A stretch of 64,000 nt of DNA from Bacillota bacterium (GCA_023415835.1 JAEZJK010000042.1:30801-94800), one strand, 5' to 3'. Counted from the stretch's first letter, positions 8,927 to 18,092 are shown. Numbers and translations: made by a program. The notes: generated by a model not told the origin, from the sequence alone.

Positions 8927-9770
8927 GTAACGGGCTTGTCTCCACATGCGAGGCAAAAGCGCTATGGTTATGGATGGATTCGTAACTTTCCACTTCTACC
9001 TGGAACCACTTGATCCTTAGATCGGAGCGGAGGGCCAGAACCGAGTCGCGCAGGATGTCCTCGACGAATTTGGGATTTTGGTAGGCAGTTTCAGTGACGT
9101 ATTTTTCATCGTCCCGTTTCAGGACTGGGAAAACGGGGCAACTACCCTGCACCCTTAATAACTCGATCAAATCCTCCAGCCAAATAATTTTCCCAGGATA
9201 GTCCGGTTTAACCAGGGTACGAATGACTGCCCGCTGATTGTGGGCCCCGAAAGCGGAGATCTCTTTGCTGCATGGGCAAAGGGAGAGTACCGGAATTTCA
9301 GCGCCCATATGAAAGATATAACTATTTTCCGGTTGTTTCAAGATGCCCTTAAATTCACAGCAATAATCGAGGTAACCGGTGATCCGGCTGACCGGGGCCG
9401 GGAGCGGCAGAAAGTACCGGAATTTGAGATTGATTTCGGCTTCGGACACTTCCAGGTTGGAGCAGAGTTCCTTTAAGAGCTGGCGAATCTCGGAAGCGGC
9501 AACCGGTTTTTCACTCCAGGACATCAATAGTTCCATAAAGCGGCTAAGGTGAGTTCCTTTGAAATGGTGGGGCAGGGAGACCGAGATGGCGACGTTGGAT
9601 TGGACTTCTTGATAGCCACCGTTTTTAGTCCGGATCTGGAAGGGAAGGTGGACATCTTTCAAACCCACCCGTTGGATCTCGATTCCCCGTTCGTCTTTCA
9701 TGTTTTGGACGTCGATCATCAATGGTACCTGCCTCTCAAGGGTTAGTATTTGATCATAAATTTTCGGCAT
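8913..9770 (-). CDS. folE2: GTP cyclohydrolase FolE2
   Basis: GTP cyclohydrolase I of the FolE2 (type IB) family, 285 aa. It converts GTP to 7,8-dihydroneopterin triphosphate for folate and for queuosine precursor synthesis; queH, a queuosine gene, lies 20 kb away. Family signatures visible: VGLKDVHLPF near the N terminus, GTHLSRFMELL, and the active-site segment LCPCSKEISAFGAHNQR with the conserved Cys and His. The start is uncertain. The ATG at 9770 has little ribosome binding site, while the internal ATG at 9719 (protein MIDVQNM...) is preceded by GAGAGG and matches where many FolE2 proteins begin (DVQN). The C-terminal tail PLPVTR is encoded by the inverted repeat at 8.9 kb. Confidence 0.93.
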   Translation of the reverse strand: MPKIYDQILTLERQVPLMIDVQNMKDERGIEIQRVGLKDVHLPFQIRTKNGGYQEVQSNVAISVSLPHHFKGTHLSRFMELLMSWSEKPVAASEIRQLLKELCSNLEVSEAEINLKFRYFLPLPAPVSRITGYLDYCCEFKGILKQPENSYIFHMGAEIPVLSLCPCSKEISAFGAHNQRAVIRTLVKPDYPGKIIWLEDLIELLRVQGSCPVFPVLKRDDEKYVTETAYQNPKFVEDILRDSVLALRSDLRIKWFQVEVESYESIHNHSAFASHVETSPLPVTR

Positions 9771-9894
9771 ACAATTGGAATGTCCTACCGGAGAGATATT
9801 TTTTAATGGAATATTTAAGTGGACCGTATGATTGGTTTTGGTTTTTTCACCCTCAATTCTTGAGATCCTGTAATTGAGTTTTTAAAATTTCCAG

Positions 9895-10128
9895 TCACTT
9901 CTGATAGGCGCCATGATATGCTTCGGATAACCCCCGGTTCGGCTCTATCTCTTTAATCAACTCAAGCCCTGAAGGCAATTGTTGCAGTTTGAAGGAGATG
10001 GGGTTGGAACTTTTTTGCGGTTTCGGGGTTGACTCGATTGGATTTATTAAGAACAGATGAAACAGTTGCGATCGAAACCCCGGCTTCGCGGGCGACATCA
10101 TTTAGCCATGGTAGAGTTACCTTTTTAT
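9895..10128 (-). pseudogene. Remnant of a LacI-family regulator (HTH only)
   Basis: On the minus strand the frame from 10128 reads KKVTL, then LNDVAREAGVSIATVSSVLN, then KSNRVNPETAKKF, which is a complete LacI helix-turn-helix and hinge start. The expected ATG is ATA. About 55 codons on, the frame hits a stop at 9962-9964. The remaining sequence (ELIKEIEPNRGLSEAYHGAY in another frame) is not a recognisable sugar-binding domain. So the initiation codon is lost and the C-terminal 270 or so residues are gone. It lies upstream of the deacetylase and on the opposite strand. Confidence 0.75.
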
Positions 10129-10379
10129 AGATTCTTTTAAATTATAATATTTACTGGTATCTAAGCGAGTTTCATAATTACAAAAATTTATCTTTACATG
10201 CAATATATAATGTAGGTTTTATTTTAGTCTATCAATATATTGTATGCGAAGCCGGAAAAAAGGAATTATGAAACCGCCTAATCTAAAAAAAGAGCAACTT
10301 TCCCAGCGTTTTATAGCAGGAGAAATCATATCCTTAACTGAAATAATCTCCCGAAACTCACAAAAAGCGGGGGAGAACT

Positions 10380-11423
10380 GTGCGATTAAAAATTTTACCA
10401 TTGTTAACGGCTTTTGTAGTCACCTTGAATCTGGGTCTATCAACTTGGAAAATTCACGCTGAAGACCAGGGAACATTACCTCCAAACGAATTAGGCCGAA
10501 TCATGATCCTGGAATATCACTTGATCGGATATCCCGAAGCCCAATGGCGCCGGACTCCGGAGAACTTCCGAAAAGACCTAGAGATGATGTATCAGAACGA
10601 TTATTACCCGGTTCCGTTACAGGATTTGGTTAGTGGGAATATCAAAGCGCCGGCCGGAAAAACTCCTTTTGCGATTACTTTTGACGATTCTAGCGCTGGA
10701 CAGTTCCGTTACTTGAAAAACGGAAACCGGTTGGAGATTGACCCCCAATCCGGAGTTGGAATAATGGAACGGTTTAAAAAAGAACATCCCGGCTTTCCAC
10801 TGACCGCAACCTTTTATGTGTTACCGGGAACCGGCCGGAACCAACGTTTTTTTGGCCAAGAAGAGTATATTCAAGAGAAATTAAATTTTTTAGTTCAAAA
10901 TGGTTACGAAATCGGGAACCACAGTTATTGGCATGAAAACCTCGGTAAAGTGGATGATGATGCTGTCCAAAAACAGTTGGCCCTAGCGGTAAAAGAGATC
11001 CAATCATTTCTCCCCGGTTATCAAGTTAAAAGTCTTGCTTTGCCCTATGGAGTACACCCTAAAAATCGAATTTTAGCGCGTCAGGGCGAATATCAGGGTA
11101 TCAAGTACCAACACAATTCGGTGATGCTGGTCGGTTCCGGTTCGGTGCCGTCTCCGTATTCCACTGAGTTTGACCCTTATAAACTGGAACGAATTCAAGC
11201 CGGCGATACGCCTTGGGGACCGAAGAGCTTCGTAGAGCGGTATCGGAAAAACCCTTCGCTTCGTTTTGTGAGTGATGGAGATCCGATTATGATTACTATC
11301 CCAAAAGAAATGCAAGGAAAACTGAATCAAAAACTATCGCTGAAATTTAAAACGAAGATATTGAATGATATGATCCATTCAGTGACGGTTGATCAGACAA
11401 AATTGAATGAGAAGTTAAAGTAA
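10380..11423 (+). CDS. Secreted polysaccharide deacetylase family protein
   Basis: Carbohydrate esterase 4 (NodB-like) protein of 347 aa with a signal peptide (about residues 1-27, ending in HAED). The metal/catalytic motif 1 is present as ITFDDSSAG, and motif 2 as GNHSYWHENL with the His-x3-His pair. TATFYVLPG precedes motif 2, and LALPYG, related to motif 3, follows it. It probably de-N-acetylates cell-wall or exopolysaccharide sugars outside the membrane. GTG start at 10380 is supported by GGGGGAG six bases upstream and the immediate signal sequence. Single gene, flanked by a LacI remnant and a palindromic repeat. Confidence 0.85.
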   Translation: MRLKILPLLTAFVVTLNLGLSTWKIHAEDQGTLPPNELGRIMILEYHLIGYPEAQWRRTPENFRKDLEMMYQNDYYPVPLQDLVSGNIKAPAGKTPFAITFDDSSAGQFRYLKNGNRLEIDPQSGVGIMERFKKEHPGFPLTATFYVLPGTGRNQRFFGQEEYIQEKLNFLVQNGYEIGNHSYWHENLGKVDDDAVQKQLALAVKEIQSFLPGYQVKSLALPYGVHPKNRILARQGEYQGIKYQHNSVMLVGSGSVPSPYSTEFDPYKLERIQAGDTPWGPKSFVERYRKNPSLRFVSDGDPIMITIPKEMQGKLNQKLSLKFKTKILNDMIHSVTVDQTKLNEKLK

Positions 11424-11432
11424 CAACTATAA

Positions 11433-11476
11433 ATGTCGCAATAAGTATCTTGGACGCGCACAGTTTATTGCGACAT
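11433..11476. repeat. 44-bp dispersed palindromic repeat, copy 2
   Basis: Arms ATGTCGCAATAA and TTATTGCGACAT are perfect 12-bp inverted repeats around a 20-bp spacer (GTATCTTGGACGCGCACAGT). The copy at 31.83 kb has the same arms and the same spacer length in the opposite orientation. Confidence 0.85.
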
Positions 11477-11526
11477 GTTTTCCTTATTTGTTTCAATTTA
11501 TATGTCAAAGAGCCAAACAAAAAATT

Positions 11527-11552
11527 AAAAGCCCAGAAACCTGGGCTTTTAT
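11527..11552. terminator. Bidirectional terminator
   Basis: AAAAGCCCAG-AAAC-CTGGGCTTTT, a perfect 10-bp stem with T-runs on both strands. It separates the deacetylase from the minus-strand decarboxylase genes. Confidence 0.88.
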
Positions 11553-11571
11553 AATACTCGATATACCTTTA

Positions 11572-11706
11572 TTATTCTTTATCCGAATATTTGCTAAAAA
11601 CGCTCATCATCAATTTGGTCAGAAGATAAAACATAATTAATACTAGAAAGACCCCACCCATGCCTAAACCGGTAGCCTTAAAGCTTTGAATAATAGTCTC
11701 ATTCAT
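11572..11706 (-). CDS. 44-residue single-pass membrane protein, OadG/MmdE-like small subunit
   Basis: Short ORF of 44 aa: MNETIIQSFKATG, a membrane helix (LGMGGVFLVLIMFYLLTK, about 14-31) and LMMSVFSKYSDKE. AAGGGGGG lies seven bases before the ATG, and it begins 12 bp after the oadB stop, so it is almost certainly translated. Composition and position resemble the N-terminal helix region of OadG, and also the tiny epsilon subunit known from Veillonella methylmalonyl-CoA decarboxylase. A standard-length OadG is encoded divergently at 13.2 kb, so this would be a second gamma/epsilon-type subunit. The role is inference; the coding call rests on ribosome binding site, spacing and helix. Confidence 0.75.
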   Translation of the reverse strand: MNETIIQSFKATGLGMGGVFLVLIMFYLLTKLMMSVFSKYSDKE

Positions 11707-11718
11707 TATTAGCCCCCC

Positions 11719-12864
11719 TTATTTCAATAGTGCCGGTACTACAGCCAGAAGTAATCCACCGGCTATAATCGACCCGAGCTGTCCGGCAACATTGGCGCTG
11801 ACAGCTTGCATCAATATAAAGTTGGTCGGATCCTCTTTTTGGGCCATTTTTTGAATAACCCGGGCGGACATTGGGAAAGCTGAGATTCCGGCAGCGCCGA
11901 CCATCGGGTTAACTTTATGTTTTAAGAAAAGGTTCAAAAACTTGGCGAATATTACTCCGCCTGCGGTATCGAAGATAAAGGCCACCAAGCCTAAGAGCAT
12001 AATTAGAATCGTGGCCGGATTGAGAAATTTATCAGCCACCATAGTCGAACCGATGGTTATTCCCAACAGTAAGGTGACCAAGTTGGCCAATTCGCTTTGG
12101 GCAGCTTTCGAAAGGCGATCCAGCACACCGCATTCCCGGATCAGGTTGCCGAACATTAACGCTCCTACCAGAGCCACGCTGATCGGCGCGACGATACCGG
12201 CGACCACCGTAACTACAATCGGGAAGAGGATCTTAACAATTTTGGGGACTTTGACCTCGCGGGCTTCCATCCGGATCATCCGCTCCTTTTTGCTGGTTAA
12301 CAATTTGATTACCGGAGGCTGGATGATTGGGACCAATGACATATAAGAATATGCGGCTACCGTAATCGGGGCTAGCAGGTCCTTAGCAAATTTATTCGCT
12401 ACGTAAATCGAAGTGGGTCCGTCCGCTGCTCCGATAATTCCGATGGATGCTGCTTCTTTTAAACCGATGTGGATTCCCAAGCCCAGATCTTTTAGCCAAT
12501 CGCCTAAGAAAAGAGAGGCAATCATGGTGGCAAAGATTCCGAATTGAGCTGCGGCTCCGAAAAAGAGCATGAACGGGTTTTGGAGCAGCGGTCCGAAATC
12601 AATCATTGCTCCTACCGCAATAAAGATTAGCACCGGGAAAAGCTCAGTCTTAATACCGGCATCGTAAAGAATCGATAAAAACCCTTCGTGGCCGATTGCC
12701 GATGAAAACGGAATGTTGGCTAGGATCGCTCCGAATCCGATTGGTAATAAGAGCATTGGTTCATAATCTTTGGCGATAGCGAGATAAATTAAAACCCCTC
12801 CGATCGCCATCATAATCAAACGCCCTAAATCCATTCCTAGAATGCCTTGGAGAAGTTCCTGCAT
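11719..12864 (-). CDS. oadB: Na+-translocating decarboxylase beta subunit
   Basis: Membrane subunit (381 aa, about ten or more hydrophobic segments) of the biotin-dependent decarboxylase sodium pumps (oxaloacetate, methylmalonyl-CoA or glutaconyl-CoA). It decarboxylates carboxybiotin and exports Na+. Recognisable stretches: MLLLPIGFGAILANIP, GIIGAADGPTSIYVA (the OadB GAADGPT signature), and GAAGISAFPMSARV near the end. AGGAGGT stands seven bases before the ATG. The carboxyltransferase, gamma and biotin carrier genes lie on the opposite strand across a 374-bp divergent promoter region. The substrate cannot be read from this subunit. Confidence 0.93.
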   Translation of the reverse strand: MQELLQGILGMDLGRLIMMAIGGVLIYLAIAKDYEPMLLLPIGFGAILANIPFSSAIGHEGFLSILYDAGIKTELFPVLIFIAVGAMIDFGPLLQNPFMLFFGAAAQFGIFATMIASLFLGDWLKDLGLGIHIGLKEAASIGIIGAADGPTSIYVANKFAKDLLAPITVAAYSYMSLVPIIQPPVIKLLTSKKERMIRMEAREVKVPKIVKILFPIVVTVVAGIVAPISVALVGALMFGNLIRECGVLDRLSKAAQSELANLVTLLLGITIGSTMVADKFLNPATILIMLLGLVAFIFDTAGGVIFAKFLNLFLKHKVNPMVGAAGISAFPMSARVIQKMAQKEDPTNFILMQAVSANVAGQLGSIIAGGLLLAVVPALLK

Positions 12865-13238
12865 AAGTTGACCTCCTGTGTTTCCATCTATTTAGGTGGT
12901 TTTATGTATATGTTTAATTTATCACAAATCAAAAACGATGTCACCTGTAAATTAAGTTTTTAAACAATTTGACACATTTATCAGGTTCTTACTAAGACAT
13001 AGAATTTGAAACATTTTTCAAGGATACCTTTGCTTGATTAGGATCTTTTTAAACTAAGTAAACATAATATCATTTCTGTTAGTATTTTGAGGTAAATGTT
13101 TACGAATTGTTTTTAAAAATTAAACTTGATTTTAGTCGATTCTGTTAGTATATTACTTATAACAGGCAAATTATATTTTTTATTCTTTCAAAGGTAGAAT
13201 AGAAAGTAATAATCTGGCGCGAAGAAGGAGGATTAGTC
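12865..13238. promoter_or_regulatory. Divergent promoter region of the decarboxylase genes
   Basis: AT-rich 374-bp gap between oadB (minus) and oadG (plus). A plausible sigma-A promoter for the plus operon is TTGATT (13126-13131), 17 bp, TATATT (13149-13154), about 85 bp before the oadG start. No clear minus-strand promoter or riboswitch was recognised. Confidence 0.5.
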
Positions 13239-13514
13239 ATGAATGGAACTGTGTCAATTGGCTTGGAGATTTATTTACTGGGACTGATCGCTTTTTTATT
13301 AATTGTAATAATGTTTATGCTTCGTAAAGTGATTGGACTATTAGCAACACCTCAGGAACGGCAGTATCAAATAGCCACTTCGGAGATGGCTGATTATAAC
13401 CCTTCGGTATCTACCACGGATTGTACTGAAGAAGAATTGGCGGCAATTACAGCCGTGCTAGTTAAACTTTTACCTGATAAGAAACTAAATATCGTCAATT
13501 TGAAATTAGTTTAA
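13239..13514 (+). CDS. oadG: OadG-family decarboxylase gamma subunit
   Basis: Small subunit of 91 aa with one N-terminal membrane helix (LLGLIAFLLIVIMFMLRKVI, about 13-32) followed by a hydrophilic tail. The tail contains DCTEEELAAITAVL, the OadG-typical E-E-x-x-A-[AV]-[IL] helix that contacts the carboxyltransferase. GAAGGAGG precedes the ATG by about nine bases. It starts the plus-strand operon oadG - biotin carrier - carboxyltransferase. It probably holds the complex together at the membrane. Confidence 0.82.
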   Translation: MNGTVSIGLEIYLLGLIAFLLIVIMFMLRKVIGLLATPQERQYQIATSEMADYNPSVSTTDCTEEELAAITAVLVKLLPDKKLNIVNLKLV

Positions 13515-13585
13515 AGGATCAGTAATTTGTACCAATGCCGATTTCTGGCTAAAATAACGTAAATAATATGACTGGGGGAAATAAG

Positions 13586-13969
13586 ATGCAGAATTTTCGT
13601 GTTACTGTTAATGGAAAGGTTTTTGAAGTTTCCGTCGAAGAGGCTGGTTCCGCTAAAACTGAGATTATTGCCCAAGCCACTCAGGCAGCTCCGGTAGCTG
13701 CTAAACCTGCTGCTGCTCCAGCCCCTGTGAAAGAGGCAGTATTGGGGAGCGGGGAACAACCGGTAGCTGCTCCATTATCGGGTTCAATTCTCGATATTAA
13801 GGTAAAGCCTGGGGACCGGGTTAAATTTGGACAAGTATTGTTAACGTTGGAAGCTTTGAAAATGGAAAACGAGATCGTCGCTCCTCAAGATGGGACAGTT
13901 AAAGAAATTTTTGCTCAAAAAGGTTCGATGGTAAATGTCGGAGATGTATTATTAAGCCTTGGCGCTTAG
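13586..13969 (+). CDS. Biotin carboxyl carrier protein
   Basis: Biotin/lipoyl carrier of 127 aa from ATG 13586 (GGGGGA six bases upstream); the frame also has an ATG at 13568 without a ribosome binding site. Layout: a start typical of these carriers (MQNFRVTVNGKVFEVSVEE), an Ala/Pro linker (PVAAKPAAAPAPVKEA, about residues 40-55), then the carrier domain with the biotinylated Lys in LEALKMENE. The domain ends NVGDVLLSLGA. It ferries CO2 between the carboxyltransferase at 14.4 kb and OadB. It supplies the biotin domain that the carboxyltransferase here lacks. Confidence 0.92.
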   Translation: MQNFRVTVNGKVFEVSVEEAGSAKTEIIAQATQAAPVAAKPAAAPAPVKEAVLGSGEQPVAAPLSGSILDIKVKPGDRVKFGQVLLTLEALKMENEIVAPQDGTVKEIFAQKGSMVNVGDVLLSLGA

Positions 13970-14378
13970 GATATTCCCTAAATGCAACGACATTGTTCGA
14001 GTAATAGATGTGCGAAAAAATGTTAAAATGCTCATTGTTTTTGTAAGGAATAATGTCATTATTTACTTACCATTATTAGCCGTTTTCTATTGGGTTAATA
14101 TCAAACGGCTGTTTCGATTAGAATCATCTGCAAAATTGATGAATCTATCGCTATCTACCTTACCAGTAGATCAAAGCTGGATTTGTTAGGCATGATTGCC
14201 ATTATCTATGTTAATTAGCATTATCACTATTTTTGAGCTTGTTATGATACGAGGATTTATAGTTGGGTTCCTTATAAGAATTCAAAAGATTTTAGTGTTT
14301 GAAGCATCCGCAAAGAAATAGTGATTCCTGTCTCTTATCTAAATAGCTAACTTAATTTAAATTATCGAGGTGAATAAA
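13970..14378. other. Gene-free AT-rich stretch between carrier and carboxyltransferase
   Basis: About 400 bp with no convincing gene. A 76-codon open frame overlaps the carrier stop, has no ribosome binding site and ends without any recognisable motif. The gap inside what should be one operon is unusually long and may hold a second promoter; I see no riboswitch or terminator in it. Confidence 0.4.
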
Positions 14379-15722
14379 ATGGCAAAACCGGTTCGGATCA
14401 CGGAAACAAGTTTTAGGGACGCCCATCAATCATTATGGGCCACTCGGATGAAGACTGAAGATATGATGGCTGTCGCAGAAGCTATCGACGAAATCGGCTA
14501 TCATTCATTAGAAGCCTGGGGTGGGGCTACCTTTGACAGTTGTCTCCGTTTTTTAAAGGAAGACCCTTGGGTGCGTCTCCGGCGTTTAAAGGCAGTCATT
14601 CGGAAGACACCGCTCCAGATGCTGTTACGGGGCCAGAATATTTTGGGCTACCGTCATTACCCCGATGATGTGGTTAAAGAATTCTGTAAACGGGCTGTCG
14701 ATAATGGCATTGGGATCATTCGGATCTTCGACGCTGTAAATGACCTTCGCAATATGGAAGTGGCAATCAAAGCTTCGAAAGAAGCGGGCGCACATGTCCA
14801 GGGCACGGTCGTTTATACCATCAGCCCGGTTCATAATATCGAGGCTTATGTTAAGCTTGCCAAAGAATTGAAAGAGCTGGGCTGTAATTCGATTTGTATT
14901 AAGGATATGGCCGGACTCCTTAAACCTTATGAAGCCGAGGAATTAATTAAAAAGTTAAAACAGGCCGTAGGTATACCTTTGCAATTACATGCCCATTATA
15001 CCAGCGGATTAGCTTCAATGACTTATCTAAAAGCGATTGAGGCCGGTGTAGATGTGATTGACACTGCCATTTCTGCTCTGGCATTAGGTACTTCACAGCC
15101 GCCAACAGAATCAATGGTCGCAGCTTTGCAAGGCACTCCCTACGATACCGGGCTTGATTTGAACAAAATCGCTCCGATTAACCAACATTTCAAAGAAGTC
15201 AAAAAACAATACCAATCGATTTCCGCTCCGATTGAGGTAGACACTGCGGTACTTTCTTATCAGATACCGGGCGGGATGATTTCCAACCTCCGCAATCAAC
15301 TGGCTGGCCAAAACGCGGCTGACCGTTATGACGAAGTCCTGGCCGAAGTGCCAAAAGTCCGTGAAGAACTTGGTTATCCGCCTTTGGTTACTCCAACCAG
15401 TCAGATGCTGGGAACTCAGTCCGTGTTGAATGTATTAACCGGAAAACGTTACAGTGTGGTGCCGAAGGAGATTAAAGATTATGTCCGCGGTATGTATGGT
15501 AGGCCGCCGGCGGCGATTAACCCCGAAGTCCAGCAATTGATTATCGGCGATGAACAACCGATAACCCACCGTCCGGCAGATGATTTGGAACCGATGCTGG
15601 ATAAGGCCAGGAAAGAGATTATGCCCTATTACCAACAAGAGGAAGATGTCCTCTCATATGTGCTCTTCCCTGAAGTGGCGATGGAGTTTTTTAAGACCCG
15701 GGCTAATACGAATAGCAAATAA
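14379..15722 (+). CDS. Decarboxylase alpha / transcarboxylase 5S-type carboxyltransferase subunit
   Basis: Carboxyltransferase of the OadA / PycB / 5S family, 447 aa. It moves a carboxyl group from a 2-oxo acid such as oxaloacetate to carrier biotin. Family motifs: ETSFRDAHQSLWATRMKT at the N terminus, WGGATFDSC, ICIKDMAGLL with the active-site Lys, and LHAHYTSGLA with the metal-binding His pair. The C-terminal domain has GGMISNLRNQL. It stops before the biotin domain of full OadA (about 600 aa), consistent with the separate carrier at 13.6 kb. ATG 14379 has GAGGTG six bases upstream and is preferred to the GTG at 14370, which overlaps that site. Confidence 0.92.
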   Translation: MAKPVRITETSFRDAHQSLWATRMKTEDMMAVAEAIDEIGYHSLEAWGGATFDSCLRFLKEDPWVRLRRLKAVIRKTPLQMLLRGQNILGYRHYPDDVVKEFCKRAVDNGIGIIRIFDAVNDLRNMEVAIKASKEAGAHVQGTVVYTISPVHNIEAYVKLAKELKELGCNSICIKDMAGLLKPYEAEELIKKLKQAVGIPLQLHAHYTSGLASMTYLKAIEAGVDVIDTAISALALGTSQPPTESMVAALQGTPYDTGLDLNKIAPINQHFKEVKKQYQSISAPIEVDTAVLSYQIPGGMISNLRNQLAGQNAADRYDEVLAEVPKVREELGYPPLVTPTSQMLGTQSVLNVLTGKRYSVVPKEIKDYVRGMYGRPPAAINPEVQQLIIGDEQPITHRPADDLEPMLDKARKEIMPYYQQEEDVLSYVLFPEVAMEFFKTRANTNSK

Positions 15723-15760
15723 AAATCGGGCCGGTTTAACCGGCCCGATTTTTATTTGAA
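15721..15760 (+). terminator. Terminator of the decarboxylase operon
   Basis: AAAAATCGGGCCGGTT pairs with AACCGGCCCGATTTTT (15738-15753), directly after the stop codon and followed by ATTT. Confidence 0.92.
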
Positions 15761-15791
15761 TGATGTTTAAAATAATTATATTAATAATAAA

Positions 15792-15822
15792 ATGCCACAA
15801 GGATGTTAGGACCTTGTGGCAT
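15792..15822 (-). terminator. Terminator of the acyl-CoA synthetase gene
   Basis: ATGCCACAAGG (15792-15802) pairs with CCTTGTGGCAT (15812-15822); on the minus strand it is followed by TTTTATTATT. Confidence 0.82.
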
Positions 15823-15841
15823 TATAACAAATTTCCCAGTA

Positions 15842-17494
15842 TTACTGTTGGTCGTGTTCGCGTATTTCAACTCTCCGAATTTTACCGCTGATGGTTTTAG
15901 GAAGTTCGGTAACAAATTCAATAATTCGAGGATATTTATATGGGGCGGTTACGTTCTTCACATGATTTTGTAGTTCTTCCTTCAATTGCTCACTGGCTTG
16001 AAAATTTTTAGTTAAGACAATGGTCGCTTTGACCACTTGTCCCCGGACTTCATCAGGGACTGCGGTTACCGCGCATTCCAATACCGCTGGGTGTTCCAAT
16101 AATGCGCTTTCAACCTCGAAAGGTCCGATCCGGTAACCGGAACTTTTGATGACATCATCAGTCCGGCCGACGAACCAGTAATATCCGTCTTCATCCCGCC
16201 AAGCCGTATCCCCGGTGTGATAAATACCGTTATACCATACACTTTGAGTACGCTCCGCATCCCGGTAATACCCATCGAAAATACCGGTGGGTTTTCTCTT
16301 ATCGGTGCGAACGACAATTTCTCCAATTTCTCCAACCTCACAAGAACGGCCGGTTTCGTCGATAATATCGATATCATATCCGGGAGACGGCCTTCCCATC
16401 GATCCGGGTTTTGGTTCCATCCAAGGGTAGGTGGCCAAAGATACGGTTAGTTCGGTCTGGCCATAACCTTCCCTTAATTTAATTCCGGTTAGTTTTAAAA
16501 ATTGGTTGTAGACTTCCGGATTTAAAGGCTCACCGGCGACAACGCAATATTCCAGCTTGCTCAAATCATACTGTGTAAAATCTTCTTTAATCAAATAGCG
16601 ATAAATCGTAGGCGGGGCGCAGAAAGTAGAGATACCATATTTAGCGATCATACCCAACATATCCTTGGGAATAAACTTATCAAAATCATAGACGAAGACG
16701 TTAGCGCCGGCAATCCATTGCCCATAAAGTTTACCCCAGACCGATTTAGCCCATCCGGTATCGGAGACTGTAAGATGTAATTTATTCTCTTGTACGCATT
16801 GCCAGAATTTTGCGGTCAAAATATGACCCAATGGATAAGTGAAATTGTGTTGCACCATTTTAGGATAACCGGTGGTCCCGGATGTGAAGTAGAGCAGCAT
16901 AATATCATCGTTTTTGGTTAAGCCGTCCCCGTTAGGCTTTAGCCAGGACTCACTTGCATTTTTTAACTCGGTATCGAAGTCAATCCATCCGTCCCGTTTG
17001 CCACCGACAAGAGCCTTGAGTTTAAGTGAAGGGGATTCCGGTTGCGCTTCGTCGATCTGATCAATCACTTCTTCACCGGTAACAGCGACCACCATTTTTA
17101 CACTGGCGGCTTCATTGCGGTAAATTAAATCCTTCTTCTTTAAAAGATGGGTTGCGGGAATACAGACAGCCCCGAGTTTATGGAGGGCGATAATGCAGAA
17201 CCAAAATTCATAACGCCGTTTTAAGATTAACATTACCGGGTCGCCTTTTTTTATGCCGGCTGATTTAAAAAAGTTTGCCGCCTTGTCACTGTAATATTTC
17301 AGTTCTTTAAAAGTGAATTGAGCTTCATTGCCTTTATCATCGCACCAAACGAGCGCAACTTTATCCGGGGATTGGGCAGCCCATTCATCAACCACGTCAT
17401 AAGCGAAGTTAAAATTATCCGGGATTTTTATCTTAAAATTATCCTGAAAGTCTTCATAAGATTGATATTCCAAACCAACATATTTTTCTAACAT
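15842..17494 (-). CDS. AMP-forming acyl-CoA synthetase (medium-chain type)
   Basis: ANL-superfamily ligase of 550 aa that activates a carboxylic acid as acyl-AMP and then acyl-CoA. Motifs: P-loop-like [53 protein letters not shown] with [17 protein letters not shown], and the C-terminal catalytic Lys in [12 protein letters not shown]. The N terminus ([11 protein letters not shown]) resembles medium-chain acyl-CoA synthetases rather than acetyl-CoA synthetase. It follows an XRE-cupin regulator gene on the same strand by 43 bp, an arrangement common for these ligases, so the regulator probably controls it. Substrate not readable. Confidence 0.9.
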   Translation of the reverse strand: MLEKYVGLEYQSYEDFQDNFKIKIPDNFNFAYDVVDEWAAQSPDKVALVWCDDKGNEAQFTFKELKYYSDKAANFFKSAGIKKGDPVMLILKRRYEFWFCIIALHKLGAVCIPATHLLKKKDLIYRNEAASVKMVVAVTGEEVIDQIDEAQPESPSLKLKALVGGKRDGWIDFDTELKNASESWLKPNGDGLTKNDDIMLLYFTSGTTGYPKMVQHNFTYPLGHILTAKFWQCVQENKLHLTVSDTGWAKSVWGKLYGQWIAGANVFVYDFDKFIPKDMLGMIAKYGISTFCAPPTIYRYLIKEDFTQYDLSKLEYCVVAGEPLNPEVYNQFLKLTGIKLREGYGQTELTVSLATYPWMEPKPGSMGRPSPGYDIDIIDETGRSCEVGEIGEIVVRTDKRKPTGIFDGYYRDAERTQSVWYNGIYHTGDTAWRDEDGYYWFVGRTDDVIKSSGYRIGPFEVESALLEHPAVLECAVTAVPDEVRGQVVKATIVLTKNFQASEQLKEELQNHVKNVTAPYKYPRIIEFVTELPKTISGKIRRVEIREHDQQ

Positions 17495-17537
17495 CTTTAT
17501 TCAGCCTTTCTGTAGAAGATTATTTCAAATAAAATGC

Positions 17538-18092
17538 TTAGAGAATGATCGCCAAAAATTTGGCGGTTTTACCGTTTAAGGCTTTCATGCCATGATTGAC
17601 ATTGGAATCATAATAAATGGAATCGCCTTCATTAAGGATGACTTCTTTATCTCCGATCACTACTTTAAGGGTGCCTTCCAATAAATAGTCGAACTCTTGC
17701 CCGGGGTGGTTATTCAGATGGACTGGCACATTATCGGCTTCAGGTTCGACGGTTACCAAAAAAGGTTCGGCTTTTTTATGAATAAAATTGTAAGCCAAGT
17801 TTTGATATTTATATTGTTTGCGGCGTTCGACCGAAACCCCTCGTCCGCTACGGGTTAGGGAATAAGTGTGTAACCTGGGTTCCTCACCGGTTAATAAAGC
17901 GGATAGTTCCATATTGAAACGTTGCGCCATTCGATATAGAATACCAACCGGGATATCAACCGACCCGCTTTCATACTCCAGATAAACCTCAAGGGGAATG
18001 CCTAACTCTTTTGCCAGATCGGCAGCGGAAATTCCGTAAATGTCCCGTAAACCTTTGACTCGTTCAGCGATTTGTTTTAATTGTTCTTCCAT
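17538..18092 (-). CDS. XRE-family HTH regulator with cupin sensor domain
   Basis: Two-domain regulator of 184 aa. The N-terminal XRE HTH spans about residues 8-62 (LRDIYGISAADLAKELGIPL, then YLEYESGSVDIPVGIL). The C-terminal cupin_2 domain (about 110-184) has HPGQEFDYLLEGTLKVVIGD and GDSIYYDSNVNHGM, the two conserved cupin motifs. Such proteins sense a small metabolite in the cupin barrel and control the neighbouring gene, here the acyl-CoA synthetase 43 bp downstream. AAAGGAG lies about 12 bases before the ATG. Confidence 0.9.
   Translation of the reverse strand: MEEQLKQIAERVKGLRDIYGISAADLAKELGIPLEVYLEYESGSVDIPVGILYRMAQRFNMELSALLTGEEPRLHTYSLTRSGRGVSVERRKQYKYQNLAYNFIHKKAEPFLVTVEPEADNVPVHLNNHPGQEFDYLLEGTLKVVIGDKEVILNEGDSIYYDSNVNHGMKALNGKTAKFLAIIL

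Noticed and set aside
13959..14189. 76-codon open frame after the biotin carrier
   Set aside because: Overlaps the carrier stop, has no ribosome binding site, codon use unlike neighbours and no recognisable motif.
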